Shown here: positions 16,131 to 25,441 of the stretch, piece after piece
How positions within the stretch are numbered: position 1 is the stretch's first letter
Layout of the letters: each line of letters starts with the position of its first letter
Origin: Sneathiella sp. P13V-1
Lineage (GTDB): Bacteria > Pseudomonadota > Alphaproteobacteria > Sneathiellales > Sneathiellaceae
Length of the DNA stretch: 64,000 bases
Direction of reading: 5' to 3'
Assembly: GCF_015143595.1 (NCBI RefSeq)
Contig: NZ_WYEU01000001.1
Coordinates: forward strand, 806,001 to 870,000
Translations under genes and position numbers: made by a program
Notes under the pieces: generated by a model
The model's database searches: none
What the model was told of the DNA's origin: nothing
What the model saw: the letters and a program-made list of their open reading frames with translations, nothing else

Positions 16131-18197
16131 ATGTTCTCAACTTGGCGCGTAAGTGAGCGTTTATTCGCTCTGACAGGGTTTTTTATAATCTGTCTTGTTT
16201 CTCTCAGCCTTTTTGAACTTATGGATCTACGCAGGAATCTTCTCGAAGATCGGAAAGAGAAAGCACATAATGTAGTACAAGTTGCATATTCTGCAGTTGA
16301 GTTTTATGCCGACAAGGCCCAAAAAGGCGAGATCAGCCTACAGGAAGCCAAAGATCTGGCGCTCAATAATCTGGAAAGCCTCCGCTACGGTGAATCTGAT
16401 TATTTCTGGGTTAATGACTCCAATGCAAAAGTCCTGATGCATCCCTTCGCCAAGAAACTGGTTGGAACCGATGGCAGTAATGTAAAGGACACTAACGGCA
16501 TCGCAATTTTTGCTGAAGCTGGTAAAATCGGCGCCAATGGCGGAGAAGGATTTATCGATTATCTATGGCCCCGCCCTGGATCAGAAGAACCCGTTGAGAA
16601 AACTTCCTATGTGAAGGGGTACGCGCCCTGGGGATGGGTGATTGGAACAGGCATCTATATCGACGATGTTGATGCAATTTTCTACAAAGACCTGACCTTC
16701 CTCGGTATTAGCGCTTCACTGATATTGATCGCCGGGATCTTTGTCAGCATCTGGATCAGCCGAAGTGTCACTTCCCCGCTTGCCAATATGGTCAATATGG
16801 TAGGCCGTCTATCCAAAGGCGATTTTTCCTCCAGCCTAGATGTTAACAGCACCCGCAGTGAACTTGGTAAAATGGAAGAAGCGCTTATGCTTTGGAAATC
16901 GTCTGCGATCATCGCCAAGCGCCGCGAGGTTGCTCTGGATGAGTGCGCCACATCCGTCGTCTTGATGGGTCCAGACAATGCCATTACCTATGTCAATCAG
17001 TCCGGCAAGAAACTCCTTGAGGAATGCAAAAACTCCATCTCCAGGCAGGTTGCCTCTTTTGATAAGGATGATGTGGTTGGTAAGCATATCAGTAACGTTC
17101 TTCCTGCTGTTGCCAATCTGTTGACAGAAGGGGAGCGGAAGCTCATCGAAGATCGCGTTGAGTTTGAAGAGATTACCTGGAACGTTCATGTGTCTCCCGT
17201 CGTGAATGACTTCGGCGAGCATTTGGGAACTGTTATTGAGATTGAGGACCTCACACATAAACTTCGCGAAGAGATGCTGAAACACGAAGCTGAAAAACAG
17301 CAGCTGGAAGCAGAGCGTGTCTTCATGGAAAAACAAAAGGCACGGGCACAAAAAACAGCGGAACTTTTGGAAAATCATGTCGCGGGTGCTATTGAAAATG
17401 TAGTGTCATCGACGGTAAGCATGCGTCAAGAAGCGGAACGCATGACTGAAATCTCTCGCAGATCCTCAGACAAAAGCAACGTGGTCACCAGCGCCTCTGA
17501 AGATGCAGCCCACAGCGTGGAAGCTGTTGCCGCTGCGGCCTCTGAGATTTCTCGCTCCATCTATGATATCCGGAGTAAGGTTATTAACGCTGCGGAAACC
17601 GCCCGCAATGCGGTGTCTGATGCTAAAAGCGCCAACGAAACCGTTCAGGGGTTGTCTGATGCCTCCATCAAGATCGGTGACGTGGTAGGCCTCATCCAGG
17701 ATATCGCAGCCCAAACCAACCTTCTGGCACTGAACGCCACCATCGAAGCGGCCCGCGCCGGAGAAGCCGGTAAAGGCTTCGCGGTTGTAGCCTCAGAAGT
17801 GAAGAATCTGGCAAGCCAGACCGCAAAGGCCACCGAAGATATCGCAAATCAGGTTAATGCCATTCAGGATGCAACGCTGGGGGCTGTAGATGCCATCGGA
17901 CAGGTTACCGAAGCGGTTGAAAAAATTGATATGATCTCCAGTGATATCTCATCGCAGGTTAATCAGCAGGCTGATGCGACCAACGAAATCACGCAAAACG
18001 CCCAGACCGCGGCCCATAACACGGGTCAGGTCACAGATAATATTTCCGAGATTGCCTCTGGCAGCAGCCAAATTGGTACCGCAGCAAATGACGTCCTAAG
18101 CGCATCTGACAATCTGTCCGGCATCGCACGCCAGCTGAACCATACGGTGAGCAATTACCTGAAAGAGTTGGAGGAAGAAGATCGGGTCAGTGCCTGA
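16131..18197 (+). CDS. Methyl-accepting chemotaxis protein with Cache sensor, HAMP and PAS
   Basis: A 688-residue chemoreceptor. An N-terminal membrane helix (about 12-30) is followed by a periplasmic Cache domain (about 35-180: [28 protein letters not shown]), a second helix near 190-212 and HAMP. A PAS-like module at about 265-385 ([20 protein letters not shown]) precedes a coiled coil. The signalling hairpin tip is [21 protein letters not shown] near 525. It would relay ligand binding to CheA/CheW. The single Cache_2-type domain is homologous to the free periplasmic protein at 27290-27745. Confidence 0.93.
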   Translation: MFSTWRVSERLFALTGFFIICLVSLSLFELMDLRRNLLEDRKEKAHNVVQVAYSAVEFYADKAQKGEISLQEAKDLALNNLESLRYGESDYFWVNDSNAKVLMHPFAKKLVGTDGSNVKDTNGIAIFAEAGKIGANGGEGFIDYLWPRPGSEEPVEKTSYVKGYAPWGWVIGTGIYIDDVDAIFYKDLTFLGISASLILIAGIFVSIWISRSVTSPLANMVNMVGRLSKGDFSSSLDVNSTRSELGKMEEALMLWKSSAIIAKRREVALDECATSVVLMGPDNAITYVNQSGKKLLEECKNSISRQVASFDKDDVVGKHISNVLPAVANLLTEGERKLIEDRVEFEEITWNVHVSPVVNDFGEHLGTVIEIEDLTHKLREEMLKHEAEKQQLEAERVFMEKQKARAQKTAELLENHVAGAIENVVSSTVSMRQEAERMTEISRRSSDKSNVVTSASEDAAHSVEAVAAAASEISRSIYDIRSKVINAAETARNAVSDAKSANETVQGLSDASIKIGDVVGLIQDIAAQTNLLALNATIEAARAGEAGKGFAVVASEVKNLASQTAKATEDIANQVNAIQDATLGAVDAIGQVTEAVEKIDMISSDISSQVNQQADATNEITQNAQTAAHNTGQVTDNISEIASGSSQIGTAANDVLSASDNLSGIARQLNHTVSNYLKELEEEDRVSA

Positions 18198-18216
18198 CGC
18201 CCCACCGGTCTTAAAT

Positions 18217-18248
18217 AAAAAACCCCCGGTGAGCCCCGGGGGTTTTTA
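18217..18248. terminator. Bidirectional Rho-independent terminator
   Basis: CCCCCGG (18223-18229) pairs with CCGGGGG (18236-18242), flanked by A-run and T-run. It serves both the chemoreceptor gene and the convergent nitronate monooxygenase gene. Confidence 0.9.
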
Positions 18249-18265
18249 TTAAATTTAAATTGTCT

Positions 18266-19324
<1,059 letters not shown>

Positions 19325-19326
19325 TC

Positions 19327-19812
19327 ATGCAAAAGAAAACCTTTTCTGACATCAATTGCGCCATTGCCCAAACCCTTGAACAAATCGGGGATGGATGGAC
19401 GCTCCTTATCTTACGGAATGCCTTCCACCGGATGCGCCATTTCGATCAGTTTCAGGAAAATCTTGGGATCCCGACCAATACCCTGTCCAACCGCCTAAAG
19501 AAGCTCACCGAATCCGGGATATTGGAGCGGCGACCTTGCGCCCATGACAAACGAGCATTTGAATATCGGCTGACCGATAAGGGGTTGGATCTATATCCGG
19601 TCATCGTCACCCTCTTTCAATGGGGGGAAAGGTGGTATTCACAGCCTGACGGACCGCGCCTTGAGCTTATAGAAAAAGCAACAGATATCCCTATTCCAGA
19701 AGTAAAGGTGCGGGGTGCTGATGGAAACGCCCTTCATGCGAGAGAAGTGAAAGTGGTTGTTGGTCCTGGCGGCGGCGAACACGCCACTGATCTTGTAAAA
19801 CATCATGGATAA
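19327..19812 (+). CDS. HxlR-family winged-helix transcriptional regulator
   Basis: A 161-residue protein. The N-terminal CAIAQTLEQIGDGWTLLILRNAF is the HxlR signature (Cys near residue 10), followed by a winged helix (IPTNTLSNRLKKLTESGILER). It is divergent from the nitronate monooxygenase gene with a 92-base gap, so it probably controls that gene and itself. The tail beyond residue 110 is an extension with no recognised motif. Confidence 0.87.
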   Translation: MQKKTFSDINCAIAQTLEQIGDGWTLLILRNAFHRMRHFDQFQENLGIPTNTLSNRLKKLTESGILERRPCAHDKRAFEYRLTDKGLDLYPVIVTLFQWGERWYSQPDGPRLELIEKATDIPIPEVKVRGADGNALHAREVKVVVGPGGGEHATDLVKHHG

Positions 19813-19860
19813 TCGAATTTTTTGAGATTATTTAGGCTATAATTCAAACACTTAATAACC

Positions 19861-19892
19861 AAACAACCATTAAACTAGTTTTATGGTTGTTT
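19861..19892. promoter_or_regulatory. 32-bp near-perfect palindrome upstream of the arsR-like gene
   Basis: AAACAACCAT (19861-19870) pairs exactly with ATGGTTGTTT (19883-19892), and the centre AAACTAGTTT (19872-19881) is itself a palindrome; only one position mismatches over 32 bases. It lies 18 bases downstream of TATAAT (19838-19843), a possible -10, and 28 bases before the ArsR start, so it is best read as the ArsR operator. A T-run at the right edge means an AT-rich terminator for hxlR is the alternative. Confidence 0.6.
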
Positions 19893-19920
19893 TTAATGAA
19901 AAAGAGGATATATTCCTGTC

Positions 19921-20238
19921 ATGAATAGTTCGGAAATTGCCCGTACATTGGCAGAGCTAGGAAACGAAACCCGTCTTGATATCTTCAGGGCCCTGATTAA
20001 GAAGGGATCTGATGGCATGTGTATCAGCGATATTCGGGACCATCTGTCGATCGCAGCATCGACCCTCGCTTTTCATCTGAAAGGGCTCACTGAATGTGGC
20101 TTGATTACACAGGAAAAAGCGGGAAGACAGACAATCTGCAGGGCAAATCTCGAATGTCTGACAACCGTACTGCGGCAACTTGAAGAAGAATGCTGTAGTG
20201 ATCAGGAAGTATCTGCCCATGAGCGAGACACCGCATAA
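19921..20238 (+). CDS. ArsR-family metal(loid)-responsive repressor
   Basis: A 105-residue winged-helix protein. ELGNETRLDIFRALIKKG is the ArsR helix, and ISDIRDHLSIAASTLAFHLKGLTECGLI is the DNA-binding region. Cysteines at GMCIS, TECG, TICRAN and a C-terminal EECC could bind a metal or metalloid. Its stop overlaps the start of the permease gene, so both form one operon, presumably repressed through the palindrome at 19861-19892. Confidence 0.88.
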   Translation: MNSSEIARTLAELGNETRLDIFRALIKKGSDGMCISDIRDHLSIAASTLAFHLKGLTECGLITQEKAGRQTICRANLECLTTVLRQLEEECCSDQEVSAHERDTA

Positions 20239-21286
20239 CCTATCATCAGCCTCAAGTTTTTCATTTAAAGCTGCGTTTTCAGATCTGCATTCACGCCTTG
20301 GAACCCCAGTCTGGCTAATCCTTGGTACCCTTATTCTTCTGACGGTTATTGTTCCTGAAAATACAGGACAACATATCCAGTTTGCGGGAAAATCCCTTCT
20401 CGACATTGCCCCCTTCCTATTATTGTCAGTGGGCTTGGCTTCCTATCTGAAAGCCAGCGGGGCTGACGATCTTGTCGCCCGCGCTTTTGAAGGCAATCCA
20501 ACACGCGCCATTATTATCGCCTCCATTTTCGGCGCATTGTCACCCTTTTGTTCCTGCGGAGTAATACCGTTGGTGGCTGGCCTTCTGGCAAGTGGTGTTC
20601 CCTTGGCCCCGGTATTGGCCTTCTGTATCGCCTCCCCGATCATGGATCCGGAGATGTTCATCCTGACCGCTGCCGGTTTGGGCATGGATTTCGCCATCAT
20701 CAAAACCGTTGCCGCCATTGGTATGGGATTAATGTCAGGTTTCGTCACCCAAGCGATTTCAAAAACCGGCCTTCTTAAAAACGGTCTTAAAGAAATTGCC
20801 AAATCTTCTGGCTGTGGGTCCAGCTGTTCTGCCCCAAAACAGATCAACGTCACATGGGCCTTCTGGAAGAGAGAAGGGGGCATGGATACGTTCCTGAGAC
20901 AAGGGGGAGATGCGGCGTGGTTCTTGGGGCGCTGGCTTGCTTTTGCCTTCCTGTTGGAAGGGATCATGATCTCTTACGTTCCTGCCGACAATGTGGCCAC
21001 TTTGCTTGGCGATGGCAACGCCTTTGCCCTGCCCCTTGCAGCCCTGATCGGTGTGCCAACCTATATGAACGGATATGCGGCCATCCCACTGGTTAGGGGA
21101 TTGATGGACCTTGGCATGCCCCTGTCCACCGGTCTTACCTTTATGCTGGCCGGATCTGTAACAAGTATTCCAGCCGCTATTGGGTTCTGGTCTTTGGCAA
21201 AGCCTAAAATCTTTGCCCTCTATCTTGCCTTTGCCGTCAGTGGCGCATTAATTGCCGGATATATTGTAAAACTGGTTGTCACATAA
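20219..21286 (+). CDS. YraQ/ArsP-type permease (putative metal or organoarsenical efflux)
   Basis: A 355-residue inner-membrane permease starting MSETPHNLSSA at 20219, overlapping the ArsR stop by 20 bases in another frame. The key motif SPFCSCGVIPL near residue 105 and IASPIMDPEMF near 140 are typical of the DUF318/YraQ group, which includes ArsP and the SO_0444-type Cu/Zn exporters. A cytoplasmic loop SGCGSSCSAPK adds more cysteines. The Gly after CSC, rather than Ser, leans toward the Cu/Zn or general group over ArsP, but the substrate is not settled. Confidence 0.82.
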   Translation: MSETPHNLSSASSFSFKAAFSDLHSRLGTPVWLILGTLILLTVIVPENTGQHIQFAGKSLLDIAPFLLLSVGLASYLKASGADDLVARAFEGNPTRAIIIASIFGALSPFCSCGVIPLVAGLLASGVPLAPVLAFCIASPIMDPEMFILTAAGLGMDFAIIKTVAAIGMGLMSGFVTQAISKTGLLKNGLKEIAKSSGCGSSCSAPKQINVTWAFWKREGGMDTFLRQGGDAAWFLGRWLAFAFLLEGIMISYVPADNVATLLGDGNAFALPLAALIGVPTYMNGYAAIPLVRGLMDLGMPLSTGLTFMLAGSVTSIPAAIGFWSLAKPKIFALYLAFAVSGALIAGYIVKLVVT

Positions 21287-21309
21287 GTTTCACAGGTCAT
21301 TATTTGACG

Positions 21310-21339
21310 GACCCGCCCCGACAGTTCAGGGTGCGGGTC
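21310..21339 (+). other. Hairpin between permease and chrA genes
   Basis: GACCCGC (21310-21316) pairs with GCGGGTC (21333-21339) across a 16-base loop that has a weaker inner stem. No T-run. It ends 12 bases before the chrA-like start, so it could either attenuate or shape initiation. Confidence 0.4.
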
Positions 21340-21351
21340 ATTGTGAGATAA

Positions 21352-22653
21352 ATGATGACCGATACGACCCATACCGCGCAAGATACTACCGGAGAACAGT
21401 TGAAAATCTGGGGACAGATTGGCCTTCAGTCCTTTGGTGGCCCGACCGCCCAAATCGCGTTGATGCATCGCGTATTGGTTGAAGAAAAAGGCTGGCTCAC
21501 TGAACAACAATTTTTATCCGCTTTGAGTTTCTGTATGTTGCTCCCCGGACCAGAGGCTATGCAACTTGCCACATATGCCGGCTGGCGTAGAAGCGGCGTG
21601 ATGGGCGGGTTAATTGCAGGATCCTTGTTTGTCCTGCCGGGTGCCGCCGTCATACTCCTGCTCGCAACCCTCTATATGAGCTACGGTCAAATATCCGCTG
21701 TTCAGTTTGCTTTCCTTGGTGTGAAGGCGGCGGTCCTGGCAATTGTCGTGGATGCCTTGATCAAGATCTCCAAACGGGCACTTACGGGCGGGTTTCAATA
21801 TGCATTGGCCATCGGTGCCTTTATTGCCCTGTTCGCCTTCCAGCTCCCTTTCCCGCTGGTCATCTTAATCGCTGCCGTTCTGGGATTTCTGTTCCAGAAG
21901 GCAGATGTTGAAAGCACCCAATTAACACCGGCACCTTCAAACAAACTGACCGCGCTTATTAAAACGGTTGTTATTTTTGGTCTGCTTTGGGGTGTGCCTG
22001 TCGCGGGTTTGTTCCTGGTACTTGGGCAAGATCATATCCTCACGGGTATTGCTACTTTCTTCTCTAAATTGGCGGTGGTCACTTTTGGCGGTGCCTATGC
22101 CGTGCTTGCCTATATGGTGGATGACGTGGTCAGCAATCATGGCTGGCTTCAGACAGAACAGATGATTGATGGCCTTGGCCTTGCTGAGACCACACCCGGC
22201 CCCCTTATTTTGGTGACTCAGTTTGTTGGTTTCGTTGCCGCCTATCAAGCGGATCAAGCCATGAGCTTTGCCCAAGGGTTCGCAGGGGCTGTGGTCACGC
22301 TTTGGGTGACCTTCATTCCCTGCTTTTTGTGGATCTTTGCAGGTGCACCTTATATTGACTGGATCAGCTCCCGCCCCCGTCTGAAGTCAGCTTTGTCAGC
22401 CATTACCGCGGCTGTGGTTGGGGTTATCGCGAATTTGAGCCTCTGGTTCTCTCTTCATATTCTATTTGCAGACCTGAAACCCACCTCCCTCGGGCCTGCC
22501 ACCGTGATCACACCAGATCTCGCCTCAATTGATCTGTTCAGTGTTGGACTGACCCTGTTAAGCGGGTATTTGCTAATCATCCGAAAATGGAACCTTTTCT
22601 GGCTCCTGGGACTTGCCGCAGGGGCAAGCTTGCTTTTCAAAAGTCTGGTTTAG
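21352..22653 (+). CDS. chrA: Chromate transporter, ChrA family (two-domain)
   Basis: A 433-residue membrane protein with two homologous halves. The first has LQSFGGPTAQIALMHRVLVEEKGWL and LLPGPEAMQLATYAGWRR; the second has AVVTFGGAYAVLAYMVDDVV and ETTPGPLILVTQFVGF. This is the long-chain CHR layout. ChrA exports chromate; some members may move related oxyanions. It lies 65 bases after the ArsR-controlled permease and may be co-transcribed. Start ATG at 21352 or the adjacent 21355. Confidence 0.9.
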   Translation: MMTDTTHTAQDTTGEQLKIWGQIGLQSFGGPTAQIALMHRVLVEEKGWLTEQQFLSALSFCMLLPGPEAMQLATYAGWRRSGVMGGLIAGSLFVLPGAAVILLLATLYMSYGQISAVQFAFLGVKAAVLAIVVDALIKISKRALTGGFQYALAIGAFIALFAFQLPFPLVILIAAVLGFLFQKADVESTQLTPAPSNKLTALIKTVVIFGLLWGVPVAGLFLVLGQDHILTGIATFFSKLAVVTFGGAYAVLAYMVDDVVSNHGWLQTEQMIDGLGLAETTPGPLILVTQFVGFVAAYQADQAMSFAQGFAGAVVTLWVTFIPCFLWIFAGAPYIDWISSRPRLKSALSAITAAVVGVIANLSLWFSLHILFADLKPTSLGPATVITPDLASIDLFSVGLTLLSGYLLIIRKWNLFWLLGLAAGASLLFKSLV

Positions 22654-22773
22654 TGGGATTTTCTACTGAAAATTAAATATGCAGGGAAAAACCATTCCCA
22701 CTGGACAATTGAGGACCTGACAGTACCTTCATTATCAACCAAGAATAAATGAAGAAATTTCAGGAGCGCCAGC

Positions 22774-24555
22774 ATGAGCGACAACGCCACTGATATCATT
22801 CGCATCGCCAATTGCAGCGGATATTACGGAGACAAACTATCCGCCGCCCGTGAAATGGTCGAAGGCGGCCCAATTGATGTGCTGACAGGTGATTATCTGG
22901 CAGAACTGACCATGTCCATTCTGTTCGCCAAAAAAATGAAATCCCCGGATGAGGGGTATGTGGGCACCTTCCTGAAACAGGTCAAAGACGTTCTGGAATT
23001 GTGTCTTGAGAAAAACATCAAGATCGTCAGCAACGCCGGAGGCCTCAACCCGAAGGGCATGGCAGAAGAAGTTGAGAAAATCGCTGCCGAACTTGGAGTA
23101 ACCTGTAGAGTCGCCTATGTGGACGGGGATAACATGTTGCCCCGTATCAAGGATCTGGCAAGTGAAGGAGAGACGTTCACAAATATCGACACAGGACAGG
23201 AACTGAAGGAAAGCGGCCTTCGCCCAGCAACGGCTAACGCCTATCTTGGCGGTTGGGGCATCAAGGAAGCATTGGACCAAGGTGCCGATGTGGTGATTGC
23301 TCCGCGCGTGACCGATGCCGCTGTTGTCATGGGACCTGCCGCGTGGAAATTTAACTGGAAGCGGGATGATTTTGATGCGCTCGCAGGCGCTTGCGCCGCA
23401 GGTCATCTGATTGAATGCGGGGCGCAGGTGTGCGGTGGTAACTATGCCTTTTTCGAAGAGGTCCCCAGCTTTGCCAATGTGGGCTACCCCATTGCGGAAA
23501 TTGAAAGTGACGGCAGCTTTACCATTACAAAACAAGAAGGCACAGGTGGCCTTGTTTCCGTTGGAACGGTAACGGCGCAACTTCTCTATGAAATCAACGA
23601 CCCCGCCTACAAAAATCCGGATGTGATCAGCCATTTTGACACCCTGCAAATGGAACAGGTGGGCGAGAACCGGGTCCGTGTTTCAGGGTGCCGTGGGTCC
23701 AACCCACCGGCGGAACATAAAGTCTGCATGAATATCATGGGCGGCTTCAAAAACAGCATGGAACTGTTGGTAACCGGCCTCGATATTGAAAAGAAGGTGG
23801 AGATTTTCACCGAAGAGCTTTTCCGTCAGGTTGGCGGAAAAGATCTGTTTGATGACGTGGATATCAATCTGGTTCGTACAGATAAAGAGGATGCGGACAC
23901 CAATGACGAAGCCATGGCGCTTCTTCGTATAACGGTCAAATCCTCTGACCCTAAACTGGTGGGGCGTATTTTCTCGGCAAAGGTAATTGAAATTGCCTTG
24001 GCGACCTATCCTGGTTTCACAGGTCGCTCTGCCCCGGGGGGGGGCGGCCCGTTTGTTCTGCACTGGCCTGCACTGGTAGATAGCCGCCATATCACAGAAC
24101 ACGTCCATATGGGCGGAGAGGTTACCGATGTCCCACCAACCAACCAGTTGGATTTGGAAGAGATTTACTATCAGAAACCTGTAGTGGATATAGCAAAACC
24201 TGCAAGCTCTGATATGGGGGATATCCACTTTGGTCGTGTGTTCGGAACCCGCAGCGGGGACAAAGGCGGCGCTGCCAATATAGGTGTCTGGGCGAAAACG
24301 GATGAGGCCTATCAATGGCTCTATCACAATATGACCGCTGAGAAATTGAAAGAAATGATGCCTGAAGTTGAAGGCTATGAGGTCAAACGCTTTGACCTTC
24401 CCAATATCCGTGCCGTCAATTTCATGATCTATGGCATATTGGGCGATGGCGTCGCCGCCAACACGCGGATCGACGGACAGGCAAAAAGCATGGGTGAATT
24501 TTTGCGCTCTCGCAAAGTTGCCCTGCCAAAAAGCATTTTTCCAGACGCGGCATAA
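22774..24555 (+). CDS. AtuA-family protein (acyclic terpene utilization type)
   Basis: A 593-residue protein of the AtuA/DUF1446 family with the N-terminal IANCSGYYGDKLSAAREMVEGG, GDYLAELTM, VSNAGGLNPKG and ADVVIAPRVTDAA blocks. A C-terminal module (from about 480, FGRVFGTRSGDKGGAANIGVW) is the AtuA-like ferredoxin-fold domain. AtuA was named from citronellol/geraniol degradation but its chemistry is unclear to me. The enoyl-CoA hydratase gene follows after 12 bases. A run of nine G at 24036-24044 lies in frame. GGAG lies upstream of the ATG. Confidence 0.85.
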   Translation: MSDNATDIIRIANCSGYYGDKLSAAREMVEGGPIDVLTGDYLAELTMSILFAKKMKSPDEGYVGTFLKQVKDVLELCLEKNIKIVSNAGGLNPKGMAEEVEKIAAELGVTCRVAYVDGDNMLPRIKDLASEGETFTNIDTGQELKESGLRPATANAYLGGWGIKEALDQGADVVIAPRVTDAAVVMGPAAWKFNWKRDDFDALAGACAAGHLIECGAQVCGGNYAFFEEVPSFANVGYPIAEIESDGSFTITKQEGTGGLVSVGTVTAQLLYEINDPAYKNPDVISHFDTLQMEQVGENRVRVSGCRGSNPPAEHKVCMNIMGGFKNSMELLVTGLDIEKKVEIFTEELFRQVGGKDLFDDVDINLVRTDKEDADTNDEAMALLRITVKSSDPKLVGRIFSAKVIEIALATYPGFTGRSAPGGGGPFVLHWPALVDSRHITEHVHMGGEVTDVPPTNQLDLEEIYYQKPVVDIAKPASSDMGDIHFGRVFGTRSGDKGGAANIGVWAKTDEAYQWLYHNMTAEKLKEMMPEVEGYEVKRFDLPNIRAVNFMIYGILGDGVAANTRIDGQAKSMGEFLRSRKVALPKSIFPDAA

Positions 24556-24567
24556 GGGAGAGCAAAA

Positions 24568-25383
24568 ATGACAGATAATAATGAAACCTTATCCCTTGAA
24601 GGGCTGACCTTTACAACGATCAAGCTGGAAGAAAAAGATCACATCTTTACGATTACCCTGAACCGGCCTGAGGCAAAAAACGCCATCAATCCTATCATGA
24701 GTAATGAACTGATCTACGCCTTCGATTATGCCAGGCAAACCCGCAGCATCCGTGTGGTTGTTCTGGCGGCAGAAGGAGATATCTTCTGTGCAGGCGGGGA
24801 CCTTCGCACCATGAGCGGCGGCAAAGTTGACGGTCCGGTTTCCAACGTGCCCAAACGCGGTGAAACTGACGAAATTTCCCTTAAACTTCGCCATATGAAC
24901 AAGCCGGTTATCGCCCGCATTCAGGGACCGGTTCTGGCTGGCGCACTGCTCATGGTCTGTAACGCCACTCACGCCTTTGCCGTGGACAGCGCGCATTTCT
25001 CTGCCCCTGAGATCAAACGGGGTATTTGGCCCTTTATGGTCATGGCGGGCCTGTTTCGGGTTATGGGGAAGCGTCAGGGTCTTGATTTTATTATGAGGGG
25101 GGAGCGGATCTCTGCTGCTGACGCGGTACAAACTGGACTGATCAACAAAGCGGTTCCAGCGGATGAATTGGATGAAACTGTCGCTCAAACAGCCAAACAA
25201 CTGGCCTCCCTTGCCCCAGGTACCATGCAAATGGGGCTTGCCGCCTATAATGCCATTGAAGATATGGATTTTGATCCAGCATTGCCGTACTTGCGTGAGC
25301 AACTCAACGAATGCCTGAAAAGTGAAGATGCCCGGGAGGGGATTTCCGCCTTCCTTGGAAAACGGGAACCCAACTGGGACTAA
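24568..25383 (+). CDS. Enoyl-CoA hydratase/isomerase-family protein
   Basis: A 271-residue crotonase-fold protein: FTITLNRPEAKNAINPIM, then the oxyanion strand AEGDIFCAGGDLRTMSGG and PVIARIQGPVLAGALLMV. It is the second gene of the AtuA operon, so it probably hydrates an unsaturated acyl-CoA in the same pathway, comparable in position to AtuE. No carboxylase subunits (AtuC/F) are in the window. Confidence 0.88.
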   Translation: MTDNNETLSLEGLTFTTIKLEEKDHIFTITLNRPEAKNAINPIMSNELIYAFDYARQTRSIRVVVLAAEGDIFCAGGDLRTMSGGKVDGPVSNVPKRGETDEISLKLRHMNKPVIARIQGPVLAGALLMVCNATHAFAVDSAHFSAPEIKRGIWPFMVMAGLFRVMGKRQGLDFIMRGERISAADAVQTGLINKAVPADELDETVAQTAKQLASLAPGTMQMGLAAYNAIEDMDFDPALPYLREQLNECLKSEDAREGISAFLGKREPNWD

Positions 25384-25391
25384 GACAGACA

Positions 25392-25422
25392 AAAAGCCCG
25401 GCATCATGGATACCGGGCTTTT
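25392..25422. terminator. Bidirectional Rho-independent terminator
   Basis: AAAAGCCCGG (25392-25401) pairs with CCGGGCTTTT (25413-25422), between the enoyl-CoA hydratase gene and the convergent chemoreceptor gene. Confidence 0.88.
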
Positions 25423-25441
25423 ATGTGAAAAATTGAAGTAT

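Noticed and set aside
22837-23649. Minus-strand frame of about 270 codons
   Set aside because: Opposite the AtuA-type gene; rich in Cys, His and Phe as expected of an antisense shadow.
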